DNA of 64,000 nt from Albifimbria verrucaria (taxonomy: Eukaryota > Ascomycota > Sordariomycetes > Hypocreales > Stachybotryaceae): positions 1,364,001-1,428,000 of the forward strand of contig JAHREC010000009.1 in NCBI GenBank assembly GCA_020081605.1. The letters are read 5' to 3'. Each line of letters begins with the position of its first letter. Position 1 is the stretch's first letter. The notes under the pieces were generated by a model. The model was not told where the DNA came from and made no database searches. It was given only the letters and a program-made list of their open reading frames with translations. Shown here one piece after another: positions 48,722-60,600 of the stretch. Made by a program: the position numbers and the translations under genes.

Positions 48722-51306
48722 TTAATACGGCGAGTTGACAATGTCGTCTCTGCCCAGCTTGTAACGACCGCTCTCCTCGTGCCGATCCTGGCGGAGCTAC
48801 GACGTCCACTGCTGCCGCCGCCCACCCGGATATCGCCAAGAATGCTCTCACGGGTAGGCTTCTTGAGACTCTGCCGGGCCACCATGTTCACCTCGTTGGG
48901 TAGGGCGACAATAACGTTCTTGTCAGAGCCATACTTGAAGTCGTCAGCCTTGACTTCGTCCTCATATCGCTTGATCTTGTAAGGAGCCTTCATGCCGCGC
49001 AGGACTCTCTTCAGGTTCCACTCGACGATGTAAGGACCAGTAGCAGTGATGATGCTTGTCTCTTCGGAGCCTTCACCCGTGTTGAACTTGGCAGGCGTGA
49101 AGGATACATGCTTGCCCGTCTCGTGGTAGAACTGAGCAACGTGCTCAGGCGTAAGACCGAGTCGGCGAGGGCGAGGCTTGGAATCGGCAGCGAAAGGCTT
49201 CTCGAAGCCGAGCTTGCCTTCATTCTTACCACCCTGCTGCATAGCATCCACCAGGAGGATGTAGTTCTTGGTGGTTCCAAGAATCCATCGACCATCGGCG
49301 GAGACATCCATTCCGACAATGGGATCTCCCAGAGCCGGGAGCTGGGTCTTGGCACGAATGCCCAGGCGGTCAAATAGACGAATATCTCCCTTGTTGCTAG
49401 CCACGGCAATGTAACCCTTCTCAGTTGTCGCAAGAGCAGAGAAATCGTTCTTGGAAGCATACTGCTTCATATCCGTGTCCACGAGCTTGTTGCCCGACAG
49501 ACGAGGATCCACTCTGAACAAGGCATTGTTGGATACTCCGAGGAATGTTTGCTCGGCAGTCATCTGAGCAAACTTGTTCTCGGGAGCAAAGTTGATAACG
49601 GGAATATCATCATGAACGTTCCACTCGTCGACAACCTTGCCATGCTCAATGTCCATGCGGTACAGCTTGTTGGGGTCGATCGAGTTCTGAATAATCATAT
49701 CGCGATCACTGTTGTGCAGCATGACCTTCTTGGGGTCCATAAGCTTGCCCTTGGGTGTGACAACCTTGGAAATATTGGTGTTGAACTTGAGACGATTATC
49801 ATCAGTGTGCGAGAAGACACCAATCTTGGAACCTCGGACGACGAATGAGCGGTCGTTCTTGTAGCCAACTGCAAGCTGGGAGTTGACCTCGCCATCGGCA
49901 GTCTCTTGGGCCTCATCTTCAGAATCATAGTCATCACTCCTGATGCCTTCATCCTCAGTTTCGTCAGTCTCTTCCTCTTCCTCTTCCTCTGCAGCATCCT
50001 CGGGAGGTGCGTCTTCCATGGTCAGATCTCCAAACGCATCGAGAACGTATTCACGTTCCTTCTCCTGGACCTTGGCCCACTTGGTCTCGTTCAGCTTCTC
50101 CCAAATGGCCTGCATGACTGCTTGCTGGAAGGCCTCCAGCGTCGGCTGGTCCTTGAAGCGAAGAAGCCACGATCGTGCGGTGCCATCGCTGCTGAAGTGG
50201 TTGAAGACGAAAGAAAGATATTCAAAGTCGAAAACGGGGTTGAACTCTGGGACGACTGACGTTCCGATCCAGGACTTTTCCTCACCATCAATTTGCAACC
50301 AGTATTCCCACTTACCAACCTCTGAGACGACTGCAGTCACAGACTCTTCGACCATGACGAAGTGGCCGGGCTGAGGGTCAAAGAGGTGGAGTTCAGCGGT
50401 CACGGTGGCGTAAATCTCAATGGGCTCCGGAGCAGCGGGCTCAACTTGCTCCTGAATCTGAGGGACAGGAGCGGGAACAGGCTCTCGCTTGGCGGCCGTG
50501 TTGGCCTGATGCTGCTTGGCAAACATCTCGTCGACAGACTCGATGGAGCGGGTTAGGGTGGGGCTGTGCAGCGGACTTGCGGGTGGGATGGGATGCTCTT
50601 CGTGGAACTCGAATTGTTCAATGTCCAACTCGGAGGCTGTGGTGTGAGGCTTGCGGTACTTGCGCTCGTATTGGCACTCGCGCGCTACCCTGATGAAGCG
50701 CTCGACCTGGCTGGTGGAGACGGAGTTATCGCAGACAAACTCGAAGAGATCGCCAGTATCCCCGCTCAAGTCCCTCCAAGCAAAGACTTTTTCACCACCT
50801 TCTCGGATCTCGACGCGGAAGTGGAGGGCCTCGTCGAGAAGAAACGTCTTTTCGTCACGTTCCGATGCGAGGGCGTCGATCTCAGCGTCTTCGCCTTCTT
50901 CTTCCGCCAGCAGCTCGGCCTCGCCCTCTTCGAAAACACGCTGGACGACGAGCTGGTACTGGAAGTCTTGGTTGGTTCGGCGGATGCGGATGGCGGCGTC
51001 CTTGAAAATGAGCTCGGAGTAGCCCTTGGGGATAGAGGGCGGACGAGGTAAAGCTGGCCCTGGGGAAGTTCGATGAGTGCTTCTTGGGTGCTGGAGCCGA
51101 AGATCAGCTTGCCAACTGTGGGGAGGGCAATGGTCAGCACGTAGTTCAAGAGAACAAGAGTAAACAAAGGTAACTTTCGTCTGTGCGAAGGAAGAGCCAG
51201 GATCACCGTGTTGGTAGCCACAATCAACTTCCTTCACAGCAGCGACAGCAATGCGGGGCAGTCAGGTCGGATCAGATCTGTACTTACCATTCCTCAGCAC
51301 GAACAT
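48722..51306 (-). CDS. vid27: Vid27-family cytoplasmic protein (vacuolar import and degradation 27)
   Basis: Exon 1 is only 19 bases (51288-51306: MFVLRN plus one base). A 172-bp intron (51116-51287) joins it to VGKLIFGSSTQEALIELPQG. Next come the N-terminal PH-like part (YQLVVQRVFEEGEAEL...), a second PH-like part (FDPQPGHFVMVEESVTAVV), a long acidic linker (EDAAEEEEEEETDETEDEG) and the C-terminal beta-propeller (WNVHDDIPVINFAPENKFAQ, DGRWILGTTKNYILLVD, GPYIVEWNLKRVLRG). Vid27 was linked in yeast to import of fructose-1,6-bisphosphatase into vacuoles; its biochemical role is unclear. Two breaks are each repaired by one base: near 51040 and near 48787. After the second correction the protein ends DDIVNSPY with the stop at 48722-48724; uncorrected, the frame runs on to 48688 with an alien tail. 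Confidence 0.9.
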
Positions 51307-52004
51307 GCTGGCGCGCGGGGAGGGGACGAGGCAGCTCGTGAAGGAGTCTGGCCTCTGTAAACAAAAGAGGGAGCGCACCGGAGCAGACTCTTAAAATCGA
51401 CCCAGCGGGATAAACCAAGAAAAGAAGCTCTCGGTGGAAGGAAAAGACCCAGGCGTCTATTCTCCCGTTCTATGACGATGTAAGAGGGAGAGGGAGAGAG
51501 GAAGAAAAAAGACGATGGCAATGTTTGGTGTGTGTGCATGTTGCTGTAGTACCTGGATAGCGTCACTGAAATTAAAACTTTAGGCCTAAACTACTACTGT
51601 GCAGCTGGTGCAAGCAGGCAGGCAGGCAGCACCTGCTGCACCTGCACGCCTTCCAGAACAATTAGACGCAAACACATGGAGGGGCACGCGCATTTGCCAC
51701 ATCGTCATTGTGGCGGTGCAGATCGTCACAACCCTGGTTTGTGTGAAACATGGGACGGTTTGACGATAACGTCAATGAATTGCCTATGTCGGATGTGTAT
51801 GAACACTCTTGATCAGCTCTATTCAGTTCTTCGAACAGATAAGATTTAATCAATCCTGACAACGGTCAATATCAATCGAAAAGATGGAAAAAAATTCGAT
51901 CCTATATTTTTGCAATTTGTTTCCTCGGTAACACAACTATGCCAAGCACTAACCCCATCAATGTCCCAGTATTATAGTACACCCATAGCATCGTGACTGC
52001 AAGC
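51307..52004. other. vid27 upstream region
   Basis: Lies between the vid27 start and the prenylcysteine lyase stop, both on the minus strand. Includes an A/G-rich stretch at 51420-51510. No gene is supported. Confidence 0.45.
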
Positions 52005-53849
52005 TCAAAGCTCCTGGTTCCTAAACGATGCCGACTCATCTGTGTTGAACCCGCCCATAGACTCCTCGTACTTTTTGTTCAGCTCCACAAAGTCATCTGC
52101 GATGAGCTGCGCAACGTTCATGCCCATCAACGCGCTCGTCTCCATGCACGAAATGAAGCTCTCAATACCCGATGTGTAGTACAGGCTGTCACCAAGGACG
52201 GGGTCTTGAAACGTGAGACGAGGGAGCTCAATAGGGTAAGCATAGAACCAGTGAGGGTAATACCATGAAATGGGGTCGACCATCTGTGTTGTCGCGTCGT
52301 CTTGCTCGGAGGACGCAGTAAAGGTGCTAGGAACGTTGGCTCCAAGGATATCAGTTAGGAATTCTGAAGTAACCACATCAGGCGAGAAAATCTTGTATAG
52401 GAACTCTCTCTTGTGCGTCTTGGGATTTGTCACCATCGACAAAGTGCTGACGGAGTAAAACCCTGCACTGCCGACACCATCGGGTCCTTTCTTGGCCTCT
52501 TCAGCTGGCTTCAGAGTTGTGTACACGTTACTTGGCGCCTTGCTGCCATCTGGAAGGTTGAAGTATCCAGGACGCAACTTGAAAGGCGAGGTGAATAACG
52601 TGACATGTAATTTCATGTAAGGTATCTTGTCGATATTGTGCTTGAGGACTCCCTCGCCTGCAGTGATGTCGCTGTACTGCCACGGGTTGGCAATGACAAC
52701 ACTGTCAAATGATATCGGGTAGGCCTCGGCCTTTGCCGAGTCTGAGTTGGACTGCTTTGTGCTTATGACGTACTTGGACCGCGATGATGATTTGTCCTTC
52801 TTATCCTTGAAAGAAATGTCCGTGACCGAGGTATTACGGAACACGACAGCGCCGCTGTCACGAACCATGCGGTCAAAAATCTGCCAGTTTCCGCCAACAA
52901 CCGAAACGGCATTGTCAGTAGCCATAGAGACCTGATAAGTATTAGTGTACCGAACTGGTCTGACTGGTGGTATCTTCCTACCATTGCCTCCAGGCCATGA
53001 ATATACGCCAGGTTCGAGGCATAGTTTACTCTCGTCGCAGCCTGGATGATATCTCTGGAAAAGTCGGCGTTGATCTGAGCAACCGTGTTAACATAGTCTC
53101 GACACAAGGTCGGTTTCTTCATACCTTGTTATCAGCAAGAAACTGCTCTCCAGTAACCCCGTGATTTTTGTTAGGTCAAGCTCAAACACCCTCTGCGTAA
53201 GCGACCGGAAAGGAAAGTGCGGCCGTTCATACAAGTTCAAGAACTTGGCTACTGTACTCTTGACCAGCTTCATCGCCGTATACGGCGCGGTGCCGTACTT
53301 CCACCACATCTTAGTTGCATCCCACCACCACGATGTGCCCTGGGCTGACTCGAAGACGAATGACTCTCCGTTCCATATGGCCGTGATGTCGCCGTCTGTG
53401 GCATCTCTCAGCTGCTTCACTGGCAGGTTGTACCGTTCCGCTGCCGTCGTCATGATGCGGTTGACGCCGACAAAGATGGAGCCGCCCAGCTCCACAGGAA
53501 TGGCTGGATCATTAAAAGCATTGACGGTCAGCGTCCGGCCGCCAATGCGATCCGTCTTTTCAAATATGGTCACATTCACTGCGAGCCCAGCCTCTTTCGA
53601 GTTTTCTACCAAGTGATACGCCGCGGAGGACCCGGCAGCACCAGCACCTAAGAGCGACAGTTAACTTATCATCCTTGTCATAAAGATCCGATGCTCATCT
53701 AAGCCGACAACTCCAATGAGCAGCATGGCTCGGCAAAACCTACCGATAATGGCCACATTGTAAACCTCTCTAGCACTGATAGGGACTCCTGCGGTGGCGG
53801 AACCAACAACGCTTACCCATGCCAAGGCCAGGCTTAGATATGATTGCAT
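52005..53849 (-). CDS. Prenylcysteine lyase / oxidase (FAD-dependent)
   Basis: Breaks down farnesyl- or geranylgeranyl-cysteine released from degraded prenylated proteins, in vacuole/lysosome-type compartments. Exons are 53744-53849, 53125-53647, 52982-53074 and 52005-52931, with introns 53648-53743, 53075-53124 and 52932-52981. A signal peptide (MQSYLSLALAWVSVVGSATA) precedes the FAD-binding motif YNVAIIGAGAAGSSAAYHL, completed across intron 1. Then come FEKTDRIGGRTLTVN, VELGGSIFVGVNRIM, VTGEQFLADNK, HGLEAMVSMATD, SVVGGNWQIF and a C-terminal region with WYYPHWFYAYP and SGIESFISCMETSALMGMNV, the usual flavin end motif. One frame break near 53156, just before VTGEQF, is repaired by one base. 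Length of about 550 aa is normal. The family call rests on this motif set. Confidence 0.9.
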
Positions 53850-54669
53850 TGTACTGTATTTGGGTCGGCTGTCTACGATCAAATGTTCATGGTCAATTGA
53901 AAAAGAACATCTGCTGGGATTTACTTTTAAACAATGCTGAATGGCTGCCTGAATGGTTAGCAGACGTAGTAAGAATGAATCCCTGGCGTCGTCGTAATCC
54001 CTTCACGAGCCTATTGTCTGTCCAACCACTCGGAAGCCATCACGTGACTTACATACTTACACCTTGAGGGTAAGTTCGTTCCATGTTATTCAACTGTCCT
54101 TGCGGGAACCAATTCCAATATTTTAATTCCGTAGACTACCTAGGTATCTCCTTATATGCCCCATTGCATGATTTCATCATCACATCGATAGGTAGAGAAA
54201 TGGAATTGATGGTGGACACAGTCAAACAACGCAGAACATGGCAATAGACAACCAAACGTTGAGAGTGGTAATAGATGTTTTACTGCATCAATGGTATCTT
54301 GTAAACATTCTACATCGCCTGGCTAGCTGAGTTCAATCTCGCTTTTCACCTTCCCTTAGACCAAAATGTTCCAACGGTAGCAGCACAATAATAAAAACGC
54401 TAAACTCCCTGGGAATCCTAACCCCGTGGTACGCAAAATGCTGGTGCAGTCCTTCCAAACAAAGGACTCTATCACAAGAGAGAAACCATCATTATCAGCC
54501 TGAAAAGGACATCCACACCCGGATCTTCGGAGTGTTCCCAAATGCCTATCAATCTGCGCCTTATCCATAAAATCCAGGCGCTGTTCGCTGATTTCACCCC
54601 CTCAAAATAAGAAATCAAATCAAAACCGCAAAAAGGAAAAGCTATCAATAATGTTTGCCAGCCGTTAGC
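53850..54669. other. frq 3' region and prenylcysteine lyase promoter
   Basis: Both genes are on the minus strand. In Neurospora the antisense transcript qrf starts downstream of frq; the corresponding region here would be 53.9-54.7 kb, but the sequence alone does not show a promoter. A TACCTAGGTA palindrome lies at about 54137-54146. Confidence 0.4.
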
Positions 54670-57600
54670 TTAGTCGCTAGTCTTGTCGCTGCTGCTGTAG
54701 CCGCTCTTGACTGCACCAGCTGTGGCAGCGGATGAGCCTCGCGCTCGGATACTCGTTTCCGCCGTGGCACTCTTCCTTCTGCTGCGTCCAGCGGCGGACG
54801 CTGCCTCGGACATAGTGCTCAGCGGCTGCGACATTTTGCGTCGACGATCTGGCAGTCTGTGTTCCATGTTGCGGATCTCTCGGCTCTGAATTTGACGCAC
54901 GTCTGCCTCTTCGTCAAGGTCCTCACCATCTTCGTCACCACTGCTCAAATCCACACCATCAGGATAATCGTCTGACTGATGGGGGTGTGCAACAAGACTC
55001 GAAGACTCTTCAGACTCCATATCATCTTCCTCACGTTCGTGCGAAACCGTCGTTTCATCAGGAAACTAGACGACTCTGTGCTCAAGCTCTGATAGAACAT
55101 GGCCGGTGGCGGAAGCGGGATAGGATCAAGCCGCTTGATACGACCGGAAACATACTTGCACTCGATGACTGGAACCACTGGCGCTGATCTCTTCGAACGA
55201 TCAAGTATGTTCTCAATCTTGTCGTCAAGGTCGGCAATGTGGGCAATTGTCTTGGTGGGACCGCCGTCGTACTTGGGTCGCATTGTGGACACAATTACCA
55301 TGAAGTGATCTTCGGGCATGACGCCTCCTAGACCGGAAGGCTCCAGAGGAGGAATGGAGGACTTCTGCTGCTCCCTTCACCCCAGACAAAATCCCAGGTG
55401 TCCTCGTCCATGTGGTCATCGGTGCCTGTTCCTGGTCTTAAAGAGTCTTCTGTGCCAAGACCTGTGTCGGAGCTCGACGTGGTGAATGGGCTCTTCTCAC
55501 ACAAAGGCCTTTGGTTCAGCAGTGAACCAGATCCTGACCGCGACAAACTAGGTCGCGAGCTATCCATGCCCATGCCATACGAGTCCTGCTGACCCTGGCC
55601 ACTGGACTGCATGTACGTGAGCGGCGAGACATCGCCAGGATCTCCTGACAAGTCAGTGCAGAATGGCGCGCCACTGTAATAAATAATGGCACCATCGTGG
55701 CGACGCTTGCGGCGGTTCGTCTGACCGGAGGCGCTCTGACCCCAGCCAGACTCGTCAAGGTTGCTCTCTTCCGGCGCTGGGTCGAGAGATGAGGAGGTAT
55801 CGTCGCTTGATCGTTGGGTGTCCAGCGTGTCTTGATGCGCAAACATGGGCTTGTAGTGGAAACTATCCGAGTGTGCTGATGTTTGTGCCCCAAGCTTGGA
55901 GGTATCCTTGCTCGAGCTTCCCGACTCGCCATGCGAACGTCCTGTTTTCTGTCGCTTTCGGTGCTCGCGCTTACCTGTCGAGCCGGTGTCTTCGGTGTCT
56001 GGACTTCTTTGTGAATTATCACCGGAACTGTCACTGCTGAAACGAGTATTCTCGGAGCCGCCTCGCCAGCGAATCTTGCGACCGTCAGAAGATAGTTGAA
56101 ATTTCGTGCTCATATCAGAGACGGCCGCCCGAACGAAATCTGGAGTAACATTGATCATATGGAGCTGAGCGAGACTGCAGAGCAGATTGAGATACACCCA
56201 ACCCTCTGCGTCAGGTTGGACCTTGCTCGTCTCTGGAAGCAGCTCAGGTGGAACAAGACCCAAATGTCTGATGTAGTCCATATTCTCGCTCGGCACCTGC
56301 ACACGATCGGGATCGAGATCTGTAGGCCTGGTTGGCCGTTGCTCCGGTGGTGGAGGCATTGGTGGGGAGGCGTTGGTTCCAGAGCCAGAGCTGTTACCGT
56401 TTCCAGAATCTGTAGGGTCGCCGTTGGAATTCGAGGTTGACCCATTGCCACCAGATCTGCTCTTCTTGGCAGACTGACCGGACTGTTTCTCGTTGGGTAA
56501 AATCCTAGCCTCTCGTGCTGGTTCCCCGGCTGTGGCGAGGAAGGTGGCTGATGTACGAGGGAATCATTCGGGCGAGATTGGTCGTCGGTGACCACAGCTG
56601 CAGGGCCCGAGGCTGTCTGTGGAGAGATTGTTCGATTGCGTCGGCCAGTTCGCCCACCCATTTTCCCGGTAAAGAGGTGCTCTAGACGACGGACGACGAG
56701 ACGCTTCCTCTCCTTATCGGTCAAGGAGATTGGGCGGGGATAGAGTCCCTCAGGGATGTCGCGAAGATACGACTCTATCTTCTCATCGGAGGATTTGGTT
56801 CGAGTGCTGATCGATGGTCTGCCAAGTGATGTACCGGAGGAGTTGGCACCTGTAGACATGGAGGCATATGCAGAGTCTGCAGGCCTAGTGTTTGAACCAG
56901 ACGAAGAAGAGGTATTCTTAAAACCAGAATCTGCTCGCGAGTAGAGGTGGTCTCGGTTGTTATGTCTTGAAGACTTTTTGCGCTGCGATGAGGATGTATT
57001 TGGTGAACCCTCTAGGCTTGCAGTGAAGTCTCGCAGTGTTGCCTCTAGTTCCCTCCGTTTTGTTTTGGGTAAGCCATGAATTTTGATTTCGAACAACTTT
57101 TCTTTTCGGAGCATGTCGGGGCCCTTTTGCTTGTATCGCTTCAGTTCTTCCTTCAGTTTTTGAATCTCCACAGTCAAGTCATCGATCACGCTTCGGTAGT
57201 CGTCGGCACTGCTGCTCTGAGCGCCAGGAAGTCGTGGTGGAGCATGCTGTGGAAACGGGTAAGGCTTCTCCTCGTTTGAAGATTCTGATTCTTTCTGGTA
57301 GAACGGTGGATCAACTATCATGAATTAGTATTCACGCAAAATAATATATGAATGGGATATGACGAACCCTCCATCAAAGTATTGTCAAAGGTCGCTGTTG
57401 GATTCTCATTGGATTGATCGAACCACTTCATCGGATCGCTCTGGCGAGTTTCGTGACTGTCGCCAGATGAGTTGCGACAGGGTGAAGACAGATCGGATGT
57501 CTCCTTCGCCGGGGCTTTGCCGGTGATAGCTCGCAGCGAGGCATCGCGGGCTAGCTTGTGATGACGTAGGGTGATGGAGTTGGCCGGAGAGGTACGGCGA

Positions 57601-57671
57601 GGAAGAGGGTGCCCCGTCGGTGAAAGGGGTGGTGGTGTAGAGGCGGTGGGTTTATCTTTGGTATCGGGCAT
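54670..57671 (-). CDS. frq: Circadian clock protein FREQUENCY
   Basis: FRQ, with the helicase FRH and casein kinase 1, represses its own activator, the White Collar Complex. Start [11 protein letters not shown] (57671) follows the Neurospora start; an in-frame ATG at 57728 is less likely. Intron 57315-57367 (GTTCGT...GATAG) joins [13 protein letters not shown]. About 983 aa, close to Neurospora's 989. Order: [20 protein letters not shown] near the N-terminus; coiled coil about residues 125-190 ([20 protein letters not shown]); [52 protein letters not shown]; the [20 protein letters not shown] segment (about 475, casein-kinase-binding region); Ser-rich PEST-like stretches; the basic [10 protein letters not shown] then [18 protein letters not shown]; and EPSGLGGV with PEDHF. 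The C-terminus has [11 protein letters not shown]. Three frame breaks (near 56500, 55365 and 55067) are repairable. Many Ser/Thr-Pro and Ser-rich sites fit clock-timed phosphorylation. Confidence 0.95.
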
Positions 57672-60600
57672 GGTTGGTGTAAATGAACATAGCTGCTGAG
57701 AAAGGTGTTGATGTGGATTCGATGTCATGTATCGCAGAGCGCCAACTCAAAATGTCATGACCTGGATGGACGAAGGCTGATCAACGGTGTAAGCCGAATG
57801 TCCCAATGTCCAGGCCAGTGAAGAGTATTCGAGGATGTTGTCCCAGTGGTTGAGGAGACCTGGATATGGCGTTCGTCAGCTCAAGTCGGATTGTTTTGCA
57901 GGGTCGTCAATTGGCGCCTTGGGGGATTGTGTTGCGTATCGCGATGGCGTCGAATCAAGGTTGGTGAAATTTACGAACAAAAGCCGGGAAAAGCAAATAC
58001 AGTGATTGTAACAACAATGCTGGGTGTGCTTTTGGAGGGAGGCGCGGCAGGTAAACATACCGATGTGGTCGTCGATTGAGCGTGGTGTTCAAGCCTCCAA
58101 GTGAGGATGTGTGGCTGGTGGCGGGCGGATCGTGATGTGGTTGAGCGTCGCGGGGATGACGTTTGGATTTGCGTGAGGATAAGCTGGCACGCCAGGAGCC
58201 TGGCGACGTCGCCGGGGTGAGAAAACGGATGGGAAAATAACTGCTGTTTGAGCTAAGAGATACCGGGATGATTATTCTGCTGTTTTATTGATGCCGAAGA
58301 GTCTCGCTCACGGCTAGGTGGCTGCGTTTTGAGGTTTACTTATGGTCTGGGGAGTGTCGTGTGTGGTCGTGAGCAGCAGCTTGCGTCTAGCTTGATGATT
58401 AGATTTGACGTCTTAAAGAGCCAGGAAAAAATCCGCGTGATGTTCGTACGGCTTGTCTCTTCGTTGCGCGTGCGGAGGGGTGTTTTTCGCGTGCGTCGGC
58501 GTTTTGCAGCAGCCAGCACAGTTCGCGATCGGACAAAACGACTAGCCAGGGTGGTGGGGAAGGGGGAAGGTAGGCAGTTGGGCAGAGAAGAAAAGTCGAG
58601 ATTGACGGGATTCGCAAGAAAGATATTGGTGACTTTTGACAAAACAGACCCGAGGCAAAGGGAAGGGGAGGGAGTGTGTGGGGAGGAGGCAAGGCCAAGG
58701 CAAGGTAAGGCCCCAGGGCAGGGCGTGAGGCAATTCGGAGGGAGTGGCACTCACCAAAGACCAAAGATGCGGTGGTTCGAGGTTGGTAGGGTAGGGAAAA
58801 TGAAGGTATGGCCAGAAAAAAGAAACGGGAGCTGGGCAGCGTGAAAAGGAAGTCTGTCCGCCTGAAGCAGGGCAAGATACGTAGACACCCATGCTTGGGG
58901 GAGCAGCCACCCGGGCGAGTTTGTGGTGGGCAGAGGAGAGGTCATCGTGAGTGTGCGGGCGCGAGATCGAACGCTCATTGCTCCGATTTCCACGACCGAC
59001 AGGGAGACCTCGAGATCAGAGCCATCGGCTATGGAAATCAGGGACCCCCTCTCTCACAGACTGCCACCGTTCCGGCATGTACCCGCACACAAGCTTTTGA
59101 GCCATGAGGTACACGAATGGACGTTTGCCACAACACCCCGGGGTGTCGGCGTCACCCTCCGGGGCTCGATGTGACTGGGTGGCGGCGACAGAAAAGAATA
59201 GTTTTGCGCCTCAGTATCAAACGGTGTACTGTTATGTGAAGCGCCAGCACACCGTACAGTATGGTCAAATTTTTTTGGCCCTTTCGACCCTAGAAAACCC
59301 TGGTTGCGACGGTGCCTTGGGGCTTGGGTCCCTTTGGATCTGGGTGGCGAATCCAACGCGGACTCGGAACATGCTCCGTCTCCCTCCATGGTTCGCGACC
59401 GTGCTTCCTACTATATTCTCAACGATCCAGCTAATCGCTGCCAACTCCCTTCATCATCAATTACAGTCGCGGCCTCACCGGATCTAGAAATGCAAACAGA
59501 AATTCGCTGGGAGGAGCACATCGTACCATAAACTGTCCAGAACCGTGTTCCGTTTTTACACATCTGATAAACCACACGTCGCTCCCGGCGCGCCACCCGT
59601 GGTCGTAGCTCGTCTAACCCAAACCCATTCCACAGGGTTCCTTGTGCTGCTCAGGGCGTTATAATGAGCTGTCGCCGATCTTGGTTTCGCCCGTTCATCG
59701 GGGACTGGGACCCCTATCATCGCCAATGCAAGCACCACATCGGGGCTCTTGGCTGCTGAACCTGTCCAGCTAATCAGCTATGTAGCCAAGCTAGCTTTAC
59801 AGTACCAGCCACCAGCCTGTCTTACGCAGCCATTCCCTCCATGTTCCGTGGCAAACCATAGACGGCCATTGCTGGTGCAAAGGCATTTTATTTCAAACCC
59901 AGATTAAGCTGGTCGTTCAAGATGGTTGCCTTTCTGTCACTTACACCAAAACTGAGAATAGACTCAACATGACAGCCCTGCGCATCATATCATCGACGCA
60001 TCTGTCATGTCATGCACTGGAGTCATACCACCCACGTAGCTCCCTGCACTGCCCATCTGCTATCCATCGAGCAATCTTATTTTCGTAACAGATCACGATG
60101 AAAAGGTTGGGTGCATTCCGGCAACCTCGTCAGGTTTCGCTCATAGCTACGTCAACGTTGGCCAATACTTTGATCCACCTGGGATCCAAGTGGTTCCGTG
60201 GTCAGCGCTGGGCCAATTGCTTGCGCAGCCTACTGGCCAATGCGCTGCTCTTCGAAGGGTCCAGACCGCCCGAGACCCTCGAAAAACAGGGCAGGTTTAT
60301 TCTTTCCTTGGTCCTCCAATGAAGCCACACGGCAGTTACGGCGACGTCAGCCTTTTGCGGACTGCGTTACGGTTTGCTTGCATGCGTTGCGTGCCCAGCG
60401 ACGGAATTTGCTGGCCCCGTCGGATGGTGCAGCGCAGCATATGCTTCCAGTGGCTGTTCAGGGTCTGAAGATCATTTCCTAATTGGCTGCCACTGACGTA
60501 ACAGCGCTCTAGAAGGGTCCGTCAAAGAGTGGATTTTTTGGTGTGCGACCACAGAATAAGGGTCGTGCTCCTGTGCTCACCCGACAGCCCAGCGCTCAAA

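Noticed and set aside
58329..58910. Open frames of 120-170 codons on both strands upstream of frq
   Set aside because: They overlap each other, are rich in Arg/Pro/Ser from biased base composition, and have no motif. A regulatory leader region is the simpler reading.
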